NCBI GenBank assembly: GCA_947372405.1 | Contig: CANBTO010000041.1 | Coordinates: forward strand, 1-16,481 | Source of the DNA: Verrucomicrobiaceae bacterium | GTDB taxonomy: Bacteria; Verrucomicrobiota; Verrucomicrobiae; Verrucomicrobiales; Akkermansiaceae | Length of the DNA: 16,481 nt | Reading direction: 5' to 3' | Part shown: positions 7,589 to 14,925 of the stretch, in pieces | Position numbering within the stretch: the first letter of the stretch is position 1 | Layout of the letters: every line of letters begins with the position of its first letter | Notes under the pieces: generated by a model | Told to the model about the DNA's origin: nothing | Seen by the model: the letters and a program-made list of their open reading frames with translations, nothing else | Database searches by the model: none | Program-made: the position numbers and the translations under genes

Positions 7589-7846
7589 TCACTTCGGCGG
7601 CGGCTCGTCGCCGAGAATGCGGTCCAGATCCGCCACGCGTTCCCATGGGATGCGCTTGCGCTGGTATTTTTTCCAGACGATGTCGCGCAGTTCGCGCCAG
7701 ACCGCCTCGGACGGCGGCTTGAGGTCGGTCCACGTGGGATCGCGCTTCTGGGTGGTCGTCATGATGGTCCAGCGGTTGCCGAGATAGTTGGCCCGGTAGT
7801 AAACCTTCCCATCGTCCGTGTTTTCGAACCACTCGTGACTTTCCAT
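7589..7846 (-). CDS. Small hypothetical protein (85 residues)
   Basis: An 85-residue soluble protein without signal peptide or membrane span. It reads as a compact folded unit: N-terminal aromatic strands (EWFENTDDGKVYYRANYLG, NRWTIMTTTQ), a linker WTDLKPPSEAVW, and a C-terminal basic helix (WRELRDIVWKKYQRKRIPWE) ending in RVADLDRILGDEPPP. Its Trp/Tyr/Arg richness and balanced composition argue for a real gene. No family is recognised. The start at 7844-7846 has no obvious Shine-Dalgarno site. It is divergent from the sulfatase gene beginning at 7949, with about 100 bp between. A 180-bp gene-free gap (7409-7588) lies downstream, in which I see no convincing terminator or RNA gene. Confidence 0.65.
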   Translation of the reverse strand: MESHEWFENTDDGKVYYRANYLGNRWTIMTTTQKRDPTWTDLKPPSEAVWRELRDIVWKKYQRKRIPWERVADLDRILGDEPPPK

Positions 7847-7948
7847 GTCTGAGACTGGTCTGGCGGGATGCGCGAGACAAGCCGCGAATCCGCCGCAGGC
7901 CCATGATACAGTTGCGTTCCGATTCCCGTATGCGCAGCCTCGCAGGAA

Positions 7949-9415
7949 ATGAAAATCCCGGCCCTTATCCTCGCCCTCGCGCTGCCCGCCGCCGCCACCA
8001 ACATCGTGTTCATCCTGGCGGACGATCTCGGATACATGGACACCGGGTTCAACAACCCCTCGTGTTTCTACGAGACGCCCAACCTCAATGGCCTCGCCAA
8101 ACAGGGCATGCGTTTCACCACTGCCTATGCCGCCTGTCCGGTCTGCTCCCCCACCCGTTCGTCGATTCTAACAGGACAGTATCCCGCCCGCACCCGCAAT
8201 ACCGATTACTTCGGTGCGCCCCACGAATTTCAGGAACTGCCGGAACATCCGGGCGACATGAAATCCGAAAATGCCGGTAAATTCGGAAACCGCCCCTTGC
8301 TGCCCGCACCCTATCTCGGCCGCCTAGCCGCCTCCCACACCACTCTCGCCGAGGCCCTCAAGGCGAAAGGCTACGCGACCATGCTCGCCGGCAAATGGCA
8401 TCTCGGTCACAAGGGATCATGGCCGGAGGATCATGGGTTCGACGTGAATATCGGTGGCACGGAGGACGGCCACCCGAAGACCTACTTCTCCCCCTACAAA
8501 AACGAGAAACTCCCGGACGGTCCTCCCGGCGAGCATCTGCCGGACCGCCTTGCCAGCGAGGTTTCGAAATTCATCACCGCGCACAAGGACCAGCCGTTCT
8601 TCGTCTATCTGCCGTTCTACGACGTCCACACGCCCTTGATGGGCCGGGCGGATCTGGTGAAGAAATATCAGGAGAAAAAAGCCAGGCTCGGCCTCAAGCC
8701 GGCGTTCATCCCCGAGCCGCCGCGCGAGGCGCGCAGCGTCCAGGAACACGAGGTCTATGCCGCCATGGTGGATGCCATGGACGAGGCCGTCGGCAAGGTG
8801 CTCAAGACCCTCGATGACAACGGCCTGACGGATAACACCATCGTCATCTTCTTCTCGGACAACGGCGGACTCTCCACCTCCGAAGGCTCGCCCACCAGCA
8901 ACCTGCCTTACCGTGCGGGCAAGGGCTGGCTTTATGAAGGCGGCATCCGCGAACCGCTCGTCGTGCGCTGGCCCGGCAAGGTGAAACCCGGCACCACCTG
9001 CGACACACCCGTCATTTCCACCGATTTCTATCCAACTCTGCTGGAGGCCTGCGGTTTCCCGCTGCTGCCGGACCAACACAAGGACGGCGTCAGTTTCATG
9101 GATCTTCTGAAAGACCCTGCGGCCAAGCATGAGCGGGCCCCGCTCTTCTGGCACTATCCCCACTGGGGCAACCAGGGCGGCATCCCGTCCGCCGCCGTGC
9201 GCGACGGCAACTGGAAACTCATCGAGTTCTACTGGAAAAAGGGCTTCGAACTGTATGATCTAACAACCGATCCCGGCGAGCACCACAACCTCGCCGCAGA
9301 CAACCCGGAAAAGGTCGCCGCCCTCAAGGCGAAACTCGACGCCTTCCGCAAGGACACCGACGCCCTCATGCCGACGCCGAATCCGAAGGCGAAGACGCCG
9401 TTCGAGAAGTGGTGA
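7949..9415 (+). CDS. Secreted sulfatase (formylglycine type, S1 family), CSPTR active site
   Basis: A 488-residue exported sulfatase that would hydrolyse sulfate esters, most likely on polysaccharides, outside the cytoplasm. The signal peptide is short (MKIPALILALALPAAA). The core begins with TNIVFILADDLGYMDTG, whose Asp25-Asp26 pair is a calcium ligand set. The activation motif is CSPTRSSILTG (Cys66 to Gly76), in which Cys66 would be oxidised to formylglycine; Thr replaces the more common Ser/Ala at the fourth position. Further landmarks are LAGKWHLGHKG (147-156), FFSDNGG, GGIREPLVVRWPGKVKPG and the C-terminal RDGNWKLIEFYWKKGFELYDL ... DPGEHHNL arylsulfatase-type tail. Length is normal. AGGAA lies almost against the ATG. 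No formylglycine-generating enzyme is encoded in the window. It is convergent with a second sulfatase, 17 bp apart. The exact subfamily and substrate cannot be given. Confidence 0.93.
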   Translation: MKIPALILALALPAAATNIVFILADDLGYMDTGFNNPSCFYETPNLNGLAKQGMRFTTAYAACPVCSPTRSSILTGQYPARTRNTDYFGAPHEFQELPEHPGDMKSENAGKFGNRPLLPAPYLGRLAASHTTLAEALKAKGYATMLAGKWHLGHKGSWPEDHGFDVNIGGTEDGHPKTYFSPYKNEKLPDGPPGEHLPDRLASEVSKFITAHKDQPFFVYLPFYDVHTPLMGRADLVKKYQEKKARLGLKPAFIPEPPREARSVQEHEVYAAMVDAMDEAVGKVLKTLDDNGLTDNTIVIFFSDNGGLSTSEGSPTSNLPYRAGKGWLYEGGIREPLVVRWPGKVKPGTTCDTPVISTDFYPTLLEACGFPLLPDQHKDGVSFMDLLKDPAAKHERAPLFWHYPHWGNQGGIPSAAVRDGNWKLIEFYWKKGFELYDLTTDPGEHHNLAADNPEKVAALKAKLDAFRKDTDALMPTPNPKAKTPFEKW

Positions 9416-9432
9416 TGCGACGTGGCGGCGGT

Positions 9433-10923
9433 TCACGACCCCTTCGGATGCACGACGTTCTTGTCTTCCGGAAAATCACTCGGATAGACGGCCTCGCCAT
9501 CCACCTTGCCGGCCGGCCGGCGGCCGCTGCCAGGGCGTCCTGTGAGGTCGTCGCCCAGATCGGCGCGGGCTTTTTCCGCCAGATCGAGAAGCTGTTTCAT
9601 TACATCGGGATTTGCGGCCGCCACATCATGTTGCTGGCTGATGTCGGAATCGAGATCGTAGAGTTCGGGCGCGGGGATTTTCTTCTGGTCGTAGTTCGCC
9701 ATCTTGCCGTCCGTGCCCCCGGGACGGCCGTTGAGAGTCCGGTAGGAACGTGGCAGCTCGAGTTTCCACTTGCCGCTGCGCAGGGCTTCGAGGGAGTTGG
9801 CGTTGTAATAGAAATAGAGCACCTCATGCGGGGATTCATCGGTCTTGCCGAGGATGACGGATGAGATGTCGAGTCCGTCGATGGGTTTTTCAGGCAGCTT
9901 CGCGCCGATGAGTTTCGCGACGGTGGGCAGGACATCGATGGTCATGAGCGGTGCGTCGCACGAGCGGCCGGCGGGGATGTGGCCGGGCCAGCGCATGAGG
10001 GTGGGCTCGCGCACGCCGCCGTCCCAACTGGTGCCCTTGCCCTCGCGCAGCGGCGCGGCGGAACCGGCGTGGTCGCCGAAGCACAACCACGGGCCGTTGT
10101 CCGAGGAGAAGACGACGAGCGTGTTGTCATCGAGGCCGTTTTCATGGATGGCTCCGAGGATTTCGCCGACGGACCAATCGATTTCCATCATCACGTCACC
10201 GAAGAGACCGCGCGCGCTCTTGCCGCGGAATTTTTCGGAAACATGCAGCGGCACGTGGACCATGGCGTGCGGCACGTAGAGCAGGAAGGGCTTCTCCTTG
10301 TGGCGGTTGATGAAGTCCACGGCGTGCTCGGTGTAGAGCGTGGTGAGCTGGTCCTGCACAGCGTCGTCCACGGATGGCACCGCTACGGAGTTCTGCGAGA
10401 TGAGCGGGAGTTTCTGATAGTTCTTCCGTTGGTTCGGCACGCCGTGCGGCGCGCCCATGGGAGTCATGTCATTGGAATAGGGCAGGCCGAAATACTCGTC
10501 GAAGCCCTGGTTCAGCGGCAGGAAACGTTTCTCATCACCGAGGTGCCACTTGCCGAAGACGGCGGTGGCGTAGTCCTTCTGTTTGCAGACTTCCGCGAGG
10601 GTGGTCTCATCCGGCGACACACCCACCTTGCTGTGCGGCCCGAGCGCTCCGGAAATGCCGACGCGGTTCGGATAACAACCGGTCATCAGCGCGGTGCGGC
10701 TTGCCGAGCAAACCGCCTGTGCCGAGTAGAAGCTGGTGAAGCGCGTGCCTTCCGCCGCCATCTTGTCGAGGTTGGGCGTGGCATAGGCTTTCGCACCGAA
10801 GGGGCCGATATCCGCGTAGCCCATGTCGTCCATGTAAATGATGACGACGTTGGGAGTGGCGGCGGAGACGGCCGCGATGCAGGAAACAAGAAAGGCGGCG
10901 GTGCCAAGCAAACGGGTTTTCAT
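9433..10923 (-). CDS. Secreted sulfatase (formylglycine type, S1 family), CSASR active site
   Basis: A 496-residue exported arylsulfatase-like enzyme. The signal peptide is MKTRLLGTAAFLVSCIAAVS with cleavage near SAA. The sulfatase core follows: NVVIIYMDDMGYADIGPFG with Asp32-Asp33 as metal ligands, the activation motif CSASRTALMTG (Cys72 to Gly82; Cys72 is the formylglycine precursor), FGKWHLGDEKRF, a central VVFSSDNGPW, GGVREPTLMRWPGHIPAG and a C-terminal LRSGKWKLELPRSY ... ELYDLDSDISQQHDVA tail. It resembles arylsulfatase A/GALNS-type bacterial enzymes more than its neighbour does (FGDHAGSAAPLREGKGTSWDGG segment), so the two are probably not recent duplicates. The start has no clear Shine-Dalgarno site, but no other start gives a signal peptide. 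It is convergent with the plus-strand sulfatase with only 17 bp between, and no terminator is visible there. Substrate unknown. Confidence 0.93.
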   Translation of the reverse strand: MKTRLLGTAAFLVSCIAAVSAATPNVVIIYMDDMGYADIGPFGAKAYATPNLDKMAAEGTRFTSFYSAQAVCSASRTALMTGCYPNRVGISGALGPHSKVGVSPDETTLAEVCKQKDYATAVFGKWHLGDEKRFLPLNQGFDEYFGLPYSNDMTPMGAPHGVPNQRKNYQKLPLISQNSVAVPSVDDAVQDQLTTLYTEHAVDFINRHKEKPFLLYVPHAMVHVPLHVSEKFRGKSARGLFGDVMMEIDWSVGEILGAIHENGLDDNTLVVFSSDNGPWLCFGDHAGSAAPLREGKGTSWDGGVREPTLMRWPGHIPAGRSCDAPLMTIDVLPTVAKLIGAKLPEKPIDGLDISSVILGKTDESPHEVLYFYYNANSLEALRSGKWKLELPRSYRTLNGRPGGTDGKMANYDQKKIPAPELYDLDSDISQQHDVAAANPDVMKQLLDLAEKARADLGDDLTGRPGSGRRPAGKVDGEAVYPSDFPEDKNVVHPKGS

Positions 10924-10991
10924 GACGCGAGGATACGGGTGAGGACGGGGATTTTATCTCAAGAGTGGTGACAGGTTGTCCCCACGACAGT

Positions 10992-11010
10992 CTGGGACTG
11001 CAAGTCCCAG
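10992..11010. repeat. Perfect intergenic palindrome, REP-like
   Basis: CTGGGACT (10992-10999) and AGTCCCAG (11003-11010) form an 8-bp perfect stem around the loop GCA. It lies in the 94-bp gap between the stop of the toroid-protein gene and the start of the second sulfatase, both on the minus strand. No T-run follows on either strand, so it is not a standard terminator. It could be a dispersed palindromic element, or could protect an RNA end. Confidence 0.6.
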
Positions 11011-11017
11011 CCACGGT

Positions 11018-12244
11018 TCACCCGCCTTTGGCGATTGCGTCGCGGCACCAACTCAGGGCCATCAGCGAGTAGCCGGTGCCGTAGGCGTAGTGATAGTCGT
11101 AGAGCGGATAGTCCCACCATGAGCCGTCCTTTTCCTGATGGCTGAGAATGATGGCGGCGAGTCGTTTCGCATAAGCGGCGTGCGTCTTCTCCGGCAGCAA
11201 TGCCGCGGCACGGGTGAAATAGAAGATGCCGTAGTAATAGAAATATCCGGCGATGTGGAAGGGCGCCTCGTGCGGCACCGGACGCTTGCGACCATTGCTG
11301 AGGAATCCCTCGCGCGCGAGGAAACGGTCCGCCCAGGTTGTTAGAACCTCGTCCGTCACCGCCTTCTCGCCGAAGACGCGCAGGCAGGCATTGCAGGCCT
11401 GCGAGCGTCCGAGCGAGCCAGCCGGCCGGTTGATGTCGCCCCGCGGACGCATCCGGTGGGTGAAGGAATAGGTGTAGGAGAAATCCGGCTCGCGCTGGGC
11501 GTTGATGCCGGCGAGGGCGTGTTTGACGACCTTGTCGTTGAGCGTCACGCCCATCACATCGCGCGCCTCGGCCATGGCGAGCAGCACGGTGGCGGTGGTG
11601 AACGAAGTGGGAAGACCGGAAGGTCTCTGGGTGGTCACTCCGTCGAAGATGTCGAGGTAACCCCAACCGCCGAAGGCGTCCTCATAGCGGTTCGCCAGAT
11701 CGACCTGCTGCTGGGCGAGGCGTTTCCATTCCGCTTTCTTCTCCGGGTTGTTTTCGATCTGATAGAGACGGGAGATGGCGCGCAGACCGTAGGCATGGCC
11801 CCACGAGTTGTAGGTGGTGGTGGGATCGGCGCGGCGGAGCTTCGGCAGTTCCGAGGCGGCCCATGCGGCGGCCTTGGCGATGGAGGCGGAAACTTCCGGC
11901 CGCGGGTCCCGGGAGTCGATGATACCGGCAATTGCCAGGCCGGAGGCCCCGGCGCGGAAGGCATCGTGGGCACCGGGCAACGGCGCGTAGATGTTGAGTC
12001 CCTTGGTGAGCGTGGGGCCGCCCCACGAGCCGTTGGCGTTCTGATGGGTGATGAGGAAATCCACGCCGCGGCGGATCGAGTCGTCGATGGCGGCAGGGGT
12101 GGCCTCGGGCAGCGGAGGAGGTGCGTCAACAGCAAGTCCATAGCTGCTGAGTGCGGCGGCGAAGAAACAAGACTTCAAGACGCAGGACGCAAGAGGAACA
12201 AGGGACGGAACCGAGCCACGCAATGGAAAGGGCGGAAATGTCAT
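11018..12244 (-). CDS. Secreted alpha/alpha-toroid protein (squalene cyclase/prenyltransferase-like fold)
   Basis: A 408-residue protein with a leader (hydrophobic around 13-37, ending LAVDA) and a body of repeated helical hairpins like those of terpenoid cyclases and protein prenyltransferase beta subunits. QW-like repeats are visible: IRRGVDFLITHQNANGSWGG (58-76), RYEDAFGGWGYLD (186-198), HALAGINAQREPDFSYTYS (242-260) and AAIILSHQEKDGSWWDYPLY (363-382). No DxDD (squalene-hopene cyclase) or zinc-ligand (prenyltransferase) motif was seen, so catalysis is doubtful; an exported toroid more likely binds a ligand or envelope polymer. The ATG at 12242-12244 follows the purine-rich AAGAAG. The leader is longer than usual, and a TTG start further in, before AAGTCTTGTTTC, is possible. 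It lies 56 bp downstream of the periplasmic-adaptor gene, probably in the same transcript. Confidence 0.75.
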   Translation of the reverse strand: MTFPPFPLRGSVPSLVPLASCVLKSCFFAAALSSYGLAVDAPPPLPEATPAAIDDSIRRGVDFLITHQNANGSWGGPTLTKGLNIYAPLPGAHDAFRAGASGLAIAGIIDSRDPRPEVSASIAKAAAWAASELPKLRRADPTTTYNSWGHAYGLRAISRLYQIENNPEKKAEWKRLAQQQVDLANRYEDAFGGWGYLDIFDGVTTQRPSGLPTSFTTATVLLAMAEARDVMGVTLNDKVVKHALAGINAQREPDFSYTYSFTHRMRPRGDINRPAGSLGRSQACNACLRVFGEKAVTDEVLTTWADRFLAREGFLSNGRKRPVPHEAPFHIAGYFYYYGIFYFTRAAALLPEKTHAAYAKRLAAIILSHQEKDGSWWDYPLYDYHYAYGTGYSLMALSWCRDAIAKGG

Positions 12245-12285
12245 TGCGGGCTTCTTCTCTTATCTTGCATCTTCAAGTCCTGCTT
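12172..12285. repeat. Two decayed heptamer-repeat patches (AAGACGC/AAGATGC type) in inverted arrangement
   Basis: Copy A (12172-12197, plus strand) contains CTTCAAGACGCAGGACGCAAG, readable as 7-base units aaGACGC, agGACGC, aaGAggA. Copy B (12254-12285) on the minus strand reads GGACTTGAAGATGCAAGATA, with units aaGATGC and aaGATaa. The two share an ACTT-n-AAGA-y-GCA core in opposite orientation, about 60 bp apart. Copy A lies inside the leader-peptide coding part of the toroid gene; copy B lies in the short gap before it. Confidence 0.4.
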
Positions 12286-12288
12286 CAT
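12241..12288 (-). CDS. Possible 15-codon leader ORF
   Basis: A minus-strand ORF encoding MKQDLKMQDKRRSPQ. Its TGA overlaps the ATG of the toroid-protein gene (ATGA, 12241-12244). Such overlaps often couple translation. However, its sequence comes almost entirely from heptamer-repeat copy B, so it may be chance rather than a gene. Confidence 0.2.
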   Translation of the reverse strand: MKQDLKMQDKRRSPQ

Positions 12289-12300
12289 GTGTCGCCGGCG

Positions 12301-13716
12301 TCATTTCTCAGGCGTGATGACCACTTGCCCGGCTTCGAGACCGCTGAGAATCTCGACGTCCTCGCCGGTAACGCGGCCGCGCTTGACCGGGCGGCGCTCG
12401 GTTTTGCCGTCCGCGAGTTTGACTTCCGCCGTCCACACGCCGGTGCGATGGCTGAGCGCCTTGAGTGGCACGACGATGGCGGCCGGCTGCTGATAGGAAG
12501 TGACGCGGACCTGTGCGGACGAGCCGGTGACCGGTGCGGGATCCTGCGGCCACTCGGCTGTTAGATCGGCGCGGTAGGTGCCGTCCAACCCGGGCGTGGG
12601 GGCGATTTTGGTCAGTTTCACGGGGATTTCGAGGTCCTCGCGTCCTGCAAGAGTGGCGTTGCCGGTGAGTCCGGATTTCAACGTGCGTGCGGCGGCTTCA
12701 TCGAGAAAAGCAACGAGTGCGAGCTTCGCGGTGGCGGGCACGAAAGTGGCGAAGGGCCGGTTCACCAGCGGGCGGCCATGGAGGAACACGTTCTTGACGG
12801 TTTCTCCGGTGGTCCAGCGGCCGTTTTCGATCACACCATGATAGAACCAACCTGCGGCGGGTGCCTTGAACTCGAACATGCCCCGGTCGTGTTCCAGTCT
12901 TGCCAGAGTGTCCTGCTCGCGCTTGCGGCTGGTCTTCATGACCTCGAGTTCGATCTTACGGATCTCGATCGAACGTGGGATCTCCACCTCGGCCTTGCGC
13001 TGGTTGATGGCGGTGTCCCGCTCATTGTTGGCGAGGGTCACGGCTTCACGCGGCAGGATGACATCCACGGTGCGCTTGCAGTCGAGGGTTTCCATCCGCA
13101 GCGCGAATTCGGCGCTGACGACGGCATCCTTCTGGCGGGTGAGGATGATTTCCTCGGTTTCCTCGGGTTGTTTGGTGAGATCGTCCGCCTGATACATTTT
13201 GGCAAGCTGCCGCAGCTCCTCCTTCTGGTTTTCAAGATACTGCCGCTTGCGGTCCAGCTCGTGGGCTGCGGTTTCCTCGGTGGCCTTGCGGCGGGTCTTG
13301 ACGAAATAGGTGTTCTCCTCCTTGGCGATCTCGGCCGAGCGACGGGCGGCGTCCAGTTTGTTAGAGGCGGTTTCCTCGTGGTTCTTGAGCTCCAGCTCGG
13401 CCTGGGCCAGGGTGAGCGCGCCCGATGCGAGCGACCTGCGGGTGTCCTCGATCTTCTTGTCGATGTCCCGTGCATCGAAACGCACGAGGACGTCTCCCTT
13501 GGCCACGCGGCCACCATGCGCGGCGAGCTCGGTGATCTGGAAATCCGCCCAGGATTCCGGTTCAGCCTGGATGAGCATGCAGCCGCTGTCCGGCATGGCG
13601 GTGGCGGTGAAGGATTTTTCGATGCTGAATGGCCGCGGCTCGATGGTGGTCTCGCCGGCGTGTGAAGCAGCGGCTAACAGGACGGAAAGGAGTGGAAGCA
13701 GGGTCGAGCGGATCAT
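12301..13716 (-). CDS. HlyD/RND-type periplasmic adaptor (membrane fusion protein)
   Basis: A 471-residue exported protein. The start at 13714-13716 was chosen because it opens a signal peptide (MIRSTLLPLLSVLLAAASHA); an ATG 13 codons upstream only adds a hydrophilic tail. The architecture is that of a tripartite efflux or secretion adaptor: the first half of a biotinyl/lipoyl-like domain (ITELAAHGGRVAKGDVLVRF, 61-80), a long charged coiled-coil hairpin (about 84-280), then the second lipoyl half (FEFKAPAAGWFYHGVIENG, 281-299, with WTTGETV), a beta-barrel region (LVAFLDEAAARTL, GNATLAGREDLEIPVKL) and a membrane-proximal end (VTGEDVEILSGLEAGQVVI). Adaptors link an inner-membrane pump to an outer-membrane channel. 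Neither partner gene is in the window. It lies 35 bp after the methyltransferase-like gene and 56 bp before the toroid gene, so a three-gene transcript is likely. The coiled coil is long compared with drug-efflux AcrA-type adaptors. Confidence 0.85.
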   Translation of the reverse strand: MIRSTLLPLLSVLLAAASHAGETTIEPRPFSIEKSFTATAMPDSGCMLIQAEPESWADFQITELAAHGGRVAKGDVLVRFDARDIDKKIEDTRRSLASGALTLAQAELELKNHEETASNKLDAARRSAEIAKEENTYFVKTRRKATEETAAHELDRKRQYLENQKEELRQLAKMYQADDLTKQPEETEEIILTRQKDAVVSAEFALRMETLDCKRTVDVILPREAVTLANNERDTAINQRKAEVEIPRSIEIRKIELEVMKTSRKREQDTLARLEHDRGMFEFKAPAAGWFYHGVIENGRWTTGETVKNVFLHGRPLVNRPFATFVPATAKLALVAFLDEAAARTLKSGLTGNATLAGREDLEIPVKLTKIAPTPGLDGTYRADLTAEWPQDPAPVTGSSAQVRVTSYQQPAAIVVPLKALSHRTGVWTAEVKLADGKTERRPVKRGRVTGEDVEILSGLEAGQVVITPEK

Positions 13717-13751
13717 GAGCGGCGTGAAACAACCACGAAGCCCGGGAAAGA

Positions 13752-14429
13752 TCAATCCGCAGCTTTGCCTTTGCGTGCGAGCCAGATCGGCAGGAGCCGG
13801 GTTTTCTTCGCGCCGGGGACGGCGGGAACGGTGAATTCCGCTACTTCGAAACCCGAACGCTGAAGCCGTTTGGTGAGATTCGGGACATAGCGCGAGCCCG
13901 CGATGGCGAGCAGTCCACCGGCTTGGAGCGCTTCAAATGCGGCGGACAACCAGCGGGCCTCGTCCACCCACGGGCGGTTGCGGGGCCCGGTGGGCGAGGC
14001 GTCGAGATGCAGCAGGATGGCGTGCAGCATGCCGGACTGGCGGTGGAGGGCAGACGGGCCGCAGTCGTTTTCCAACTGCACTCGCGGATCCGTCACCAAC
14101 GGGCTTTCCGGCAGAAACTGGCGGTGCCATGTGGGCAGGTCTGTTAGCGGTTCGGCGACGACGAAGGTGGCTCGTTTTTGTTTCAGCTCCGCAGCCGCCG
14201 CCGCCAACGCGTGGCCGAGGCCGAGACCGACAAAAAACAGCTTCGGCTGGCGGGCGGGCCGGAACGGCGCGCAGGCGAGACTGGCGAGCTCCTCCTCAGC
14301 GGCGCGGGTGGCCGGGCCGCAGATCTGCTGGCCGTGGATGAGCAGGGCCTTGCGGCCGTCGTGTTCCTGCAGGGCGAGCGTGCTGCCGTCCGGGAGCGGG
14401 GTTTCCGCTAGAGTGATTCTTGGTTTCAT
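13752..14429 (-). CDS. Spermidine-synthase-like / SAM-dependent methyltransferase-fold protein
   Basis: A 225-residue soluble protein. The ATG at 14427-14429 was preferred to one 17 codons upstream because AGAAG precedes it and the protein then begins directly with the conserved-looking MKPRITLAETPLPDG. The N-terminal strands LALQEHDGRKALLIHGQQI (18-36) resemble the beta-lead-in of spermidine synthase-like proteins. FFVGLGLGHALAAAAAEL (65-82) fits a nucleotide-binding Gly-rich loop, FVVAEP (89-94) the acidic strand end, ILLHLDASP (138-146) the motif-post-I region, and the helix before GGLLAIAG (171-178) closes the Rossmann core. The polyamine-binding residues of true spermidine synthases are not evident, so a methyltransferase-like or uncharacterised role is more likely. 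It is the first gene of the minus-strand run with the adaptor and toroid genes, and is divergent from the TM2 gene. Confidence 0.7.
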   Translation of the reverse strand: MKPRITLAETPLPDGSTLALQEHDGRKALLIHGQQICGPATRAAEEELASLACAPFRPARQPKLFFVGLGLGHALAAAAAELKQKRATFVVAEPLTDLPTWHRQFLPESPLVTDPRVQLENDCGPSALHRQSGMLHAILLHLDASPTGPRNRPWVDEARWLSAAFEALQAGGLLAIAGSRYVPNLTKRLQRSGFEVAEFTVPAVPGAKKTRLLPIWLARKGKAAD

Positions 14430-14479
14430 GTCGCTTCTGGCTTGCGTTGCCGCACGGGATTTATTAGATGCGAGGCACA

Positions 14480-14821
14480 ATGTCCACAGAACCTGATCAA
14501 AGCCACTCCGATCCTACTCCGCCACAAACACAAGCGGCTTCACCACCTCCCGCCCAAGGGCCTGTTCCTGGCGCGGAAAAGAAGATGGTTGCTGGCATTC
14601 TGGGAATTCTCCTGGGATGGCTTGGAATCCACAAATTCTATCTCGGTTACCAAAAGGAAGGCATCATCATGCTCATCATAGGGCTCCTGGGATTCGTTCT
14701 TTGCGGAATACCAACCGGTGTCGTCTCTGTCATCGGCATCATTGAAGGCGTGCTATATCTCACGAAGTCGGATCAGGAATTTGTCAGCACCTACATTACC
14801 GGCCGCAAGGGCTGGTTCTGA
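14480..14821 (+). CDS. TM2 domain-containing membrane protein
   Basis: A 113-residue protein: a Pro/Gln/Ser-rich disordered N terminus (1-33) followed by a TM2 domain. The basic pair KK (34-35) precedes the first hydrophobic helix (MVAGILGILLGWLG). Then comes the signature turn GIHKFYLGYQKEG (49-61), a second hydrophobic helix (IIMLIIGLLGFVLCGIP) and a third hydrophobic stretch VVSVIGIIEGVLYLT (81-95). TM2 proteins are small inner-membrane proteins of mostly unknown function. I chose the ATG at 14480 because GAGG lies 5 bp upstream; an ATG at 14468 would add four residues. It is divergent from the methyltransferase-like gene (50 bp between starts) and convergent with hup, sharing a terminator with it. 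Base composition is less GC-rich than its neighbours. Confidence 0.88.
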   Translation: MSTEPDQSHSDPTPPQTQAASPPPAQGPVPGAEKKMVAGILGILLGWLGIHKFYLGYQKEGIIMLIIGLLGFVLCGIPTGVVSVIGIIEGVLYLTKSDQEFVSTYITGRKGWF

Positions 14822-14851
14822 GCCTGCCAAAGCAATTCCATCACCCAAAAG

Positions 14852-14881
14852 AAAACCCCGGCCGCGAATGGCCGGGGTTTT
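14852..14881. terminator. Bidirectional intrinsic terminator between the TM2 gene and hup
   Basis: AAAACCCCGGCC (14852-14863) pairs with GGCCGGGGTTTT (14870-14881) around the loop GCGAAT. The T-run extends to 14883 on the plus strand, and the A-run gives a T-run on the minus strand. It lies 30 bp past the TM2 stop and about 45 bp past the hup stop, so it can serve both convergent genes. Confidence 0.93.
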
Positions 14882-14925
14882 TTGGTTTTATTGATGGAAA
14901 CGGGAGGACCGAAGTCGCCCAGTGA

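Noticed and set aside
9979..10971. 330-codon plus-strand open frame opposite the second sulfatase
   Set aside because: It is exactly antisense to a clear sulfatase with catalytic motifs; its product is Gly/Arg/His/Val-rich and matches nothing. High GC content leaves long open antisense frames.
11456..12493. 345-codon plus-strand open frame across the toroid and adaptor genes
   Set aside because: It covers parts of two well-supported genes in antisense and has shadow-like composition.
12778..13665. 295-codon plus-strand open frame opposite the adaptor gene
   Set aside because: Its leucine/glycine-rich product mirrors the coiled-coil codons of the real gene on the other strand.
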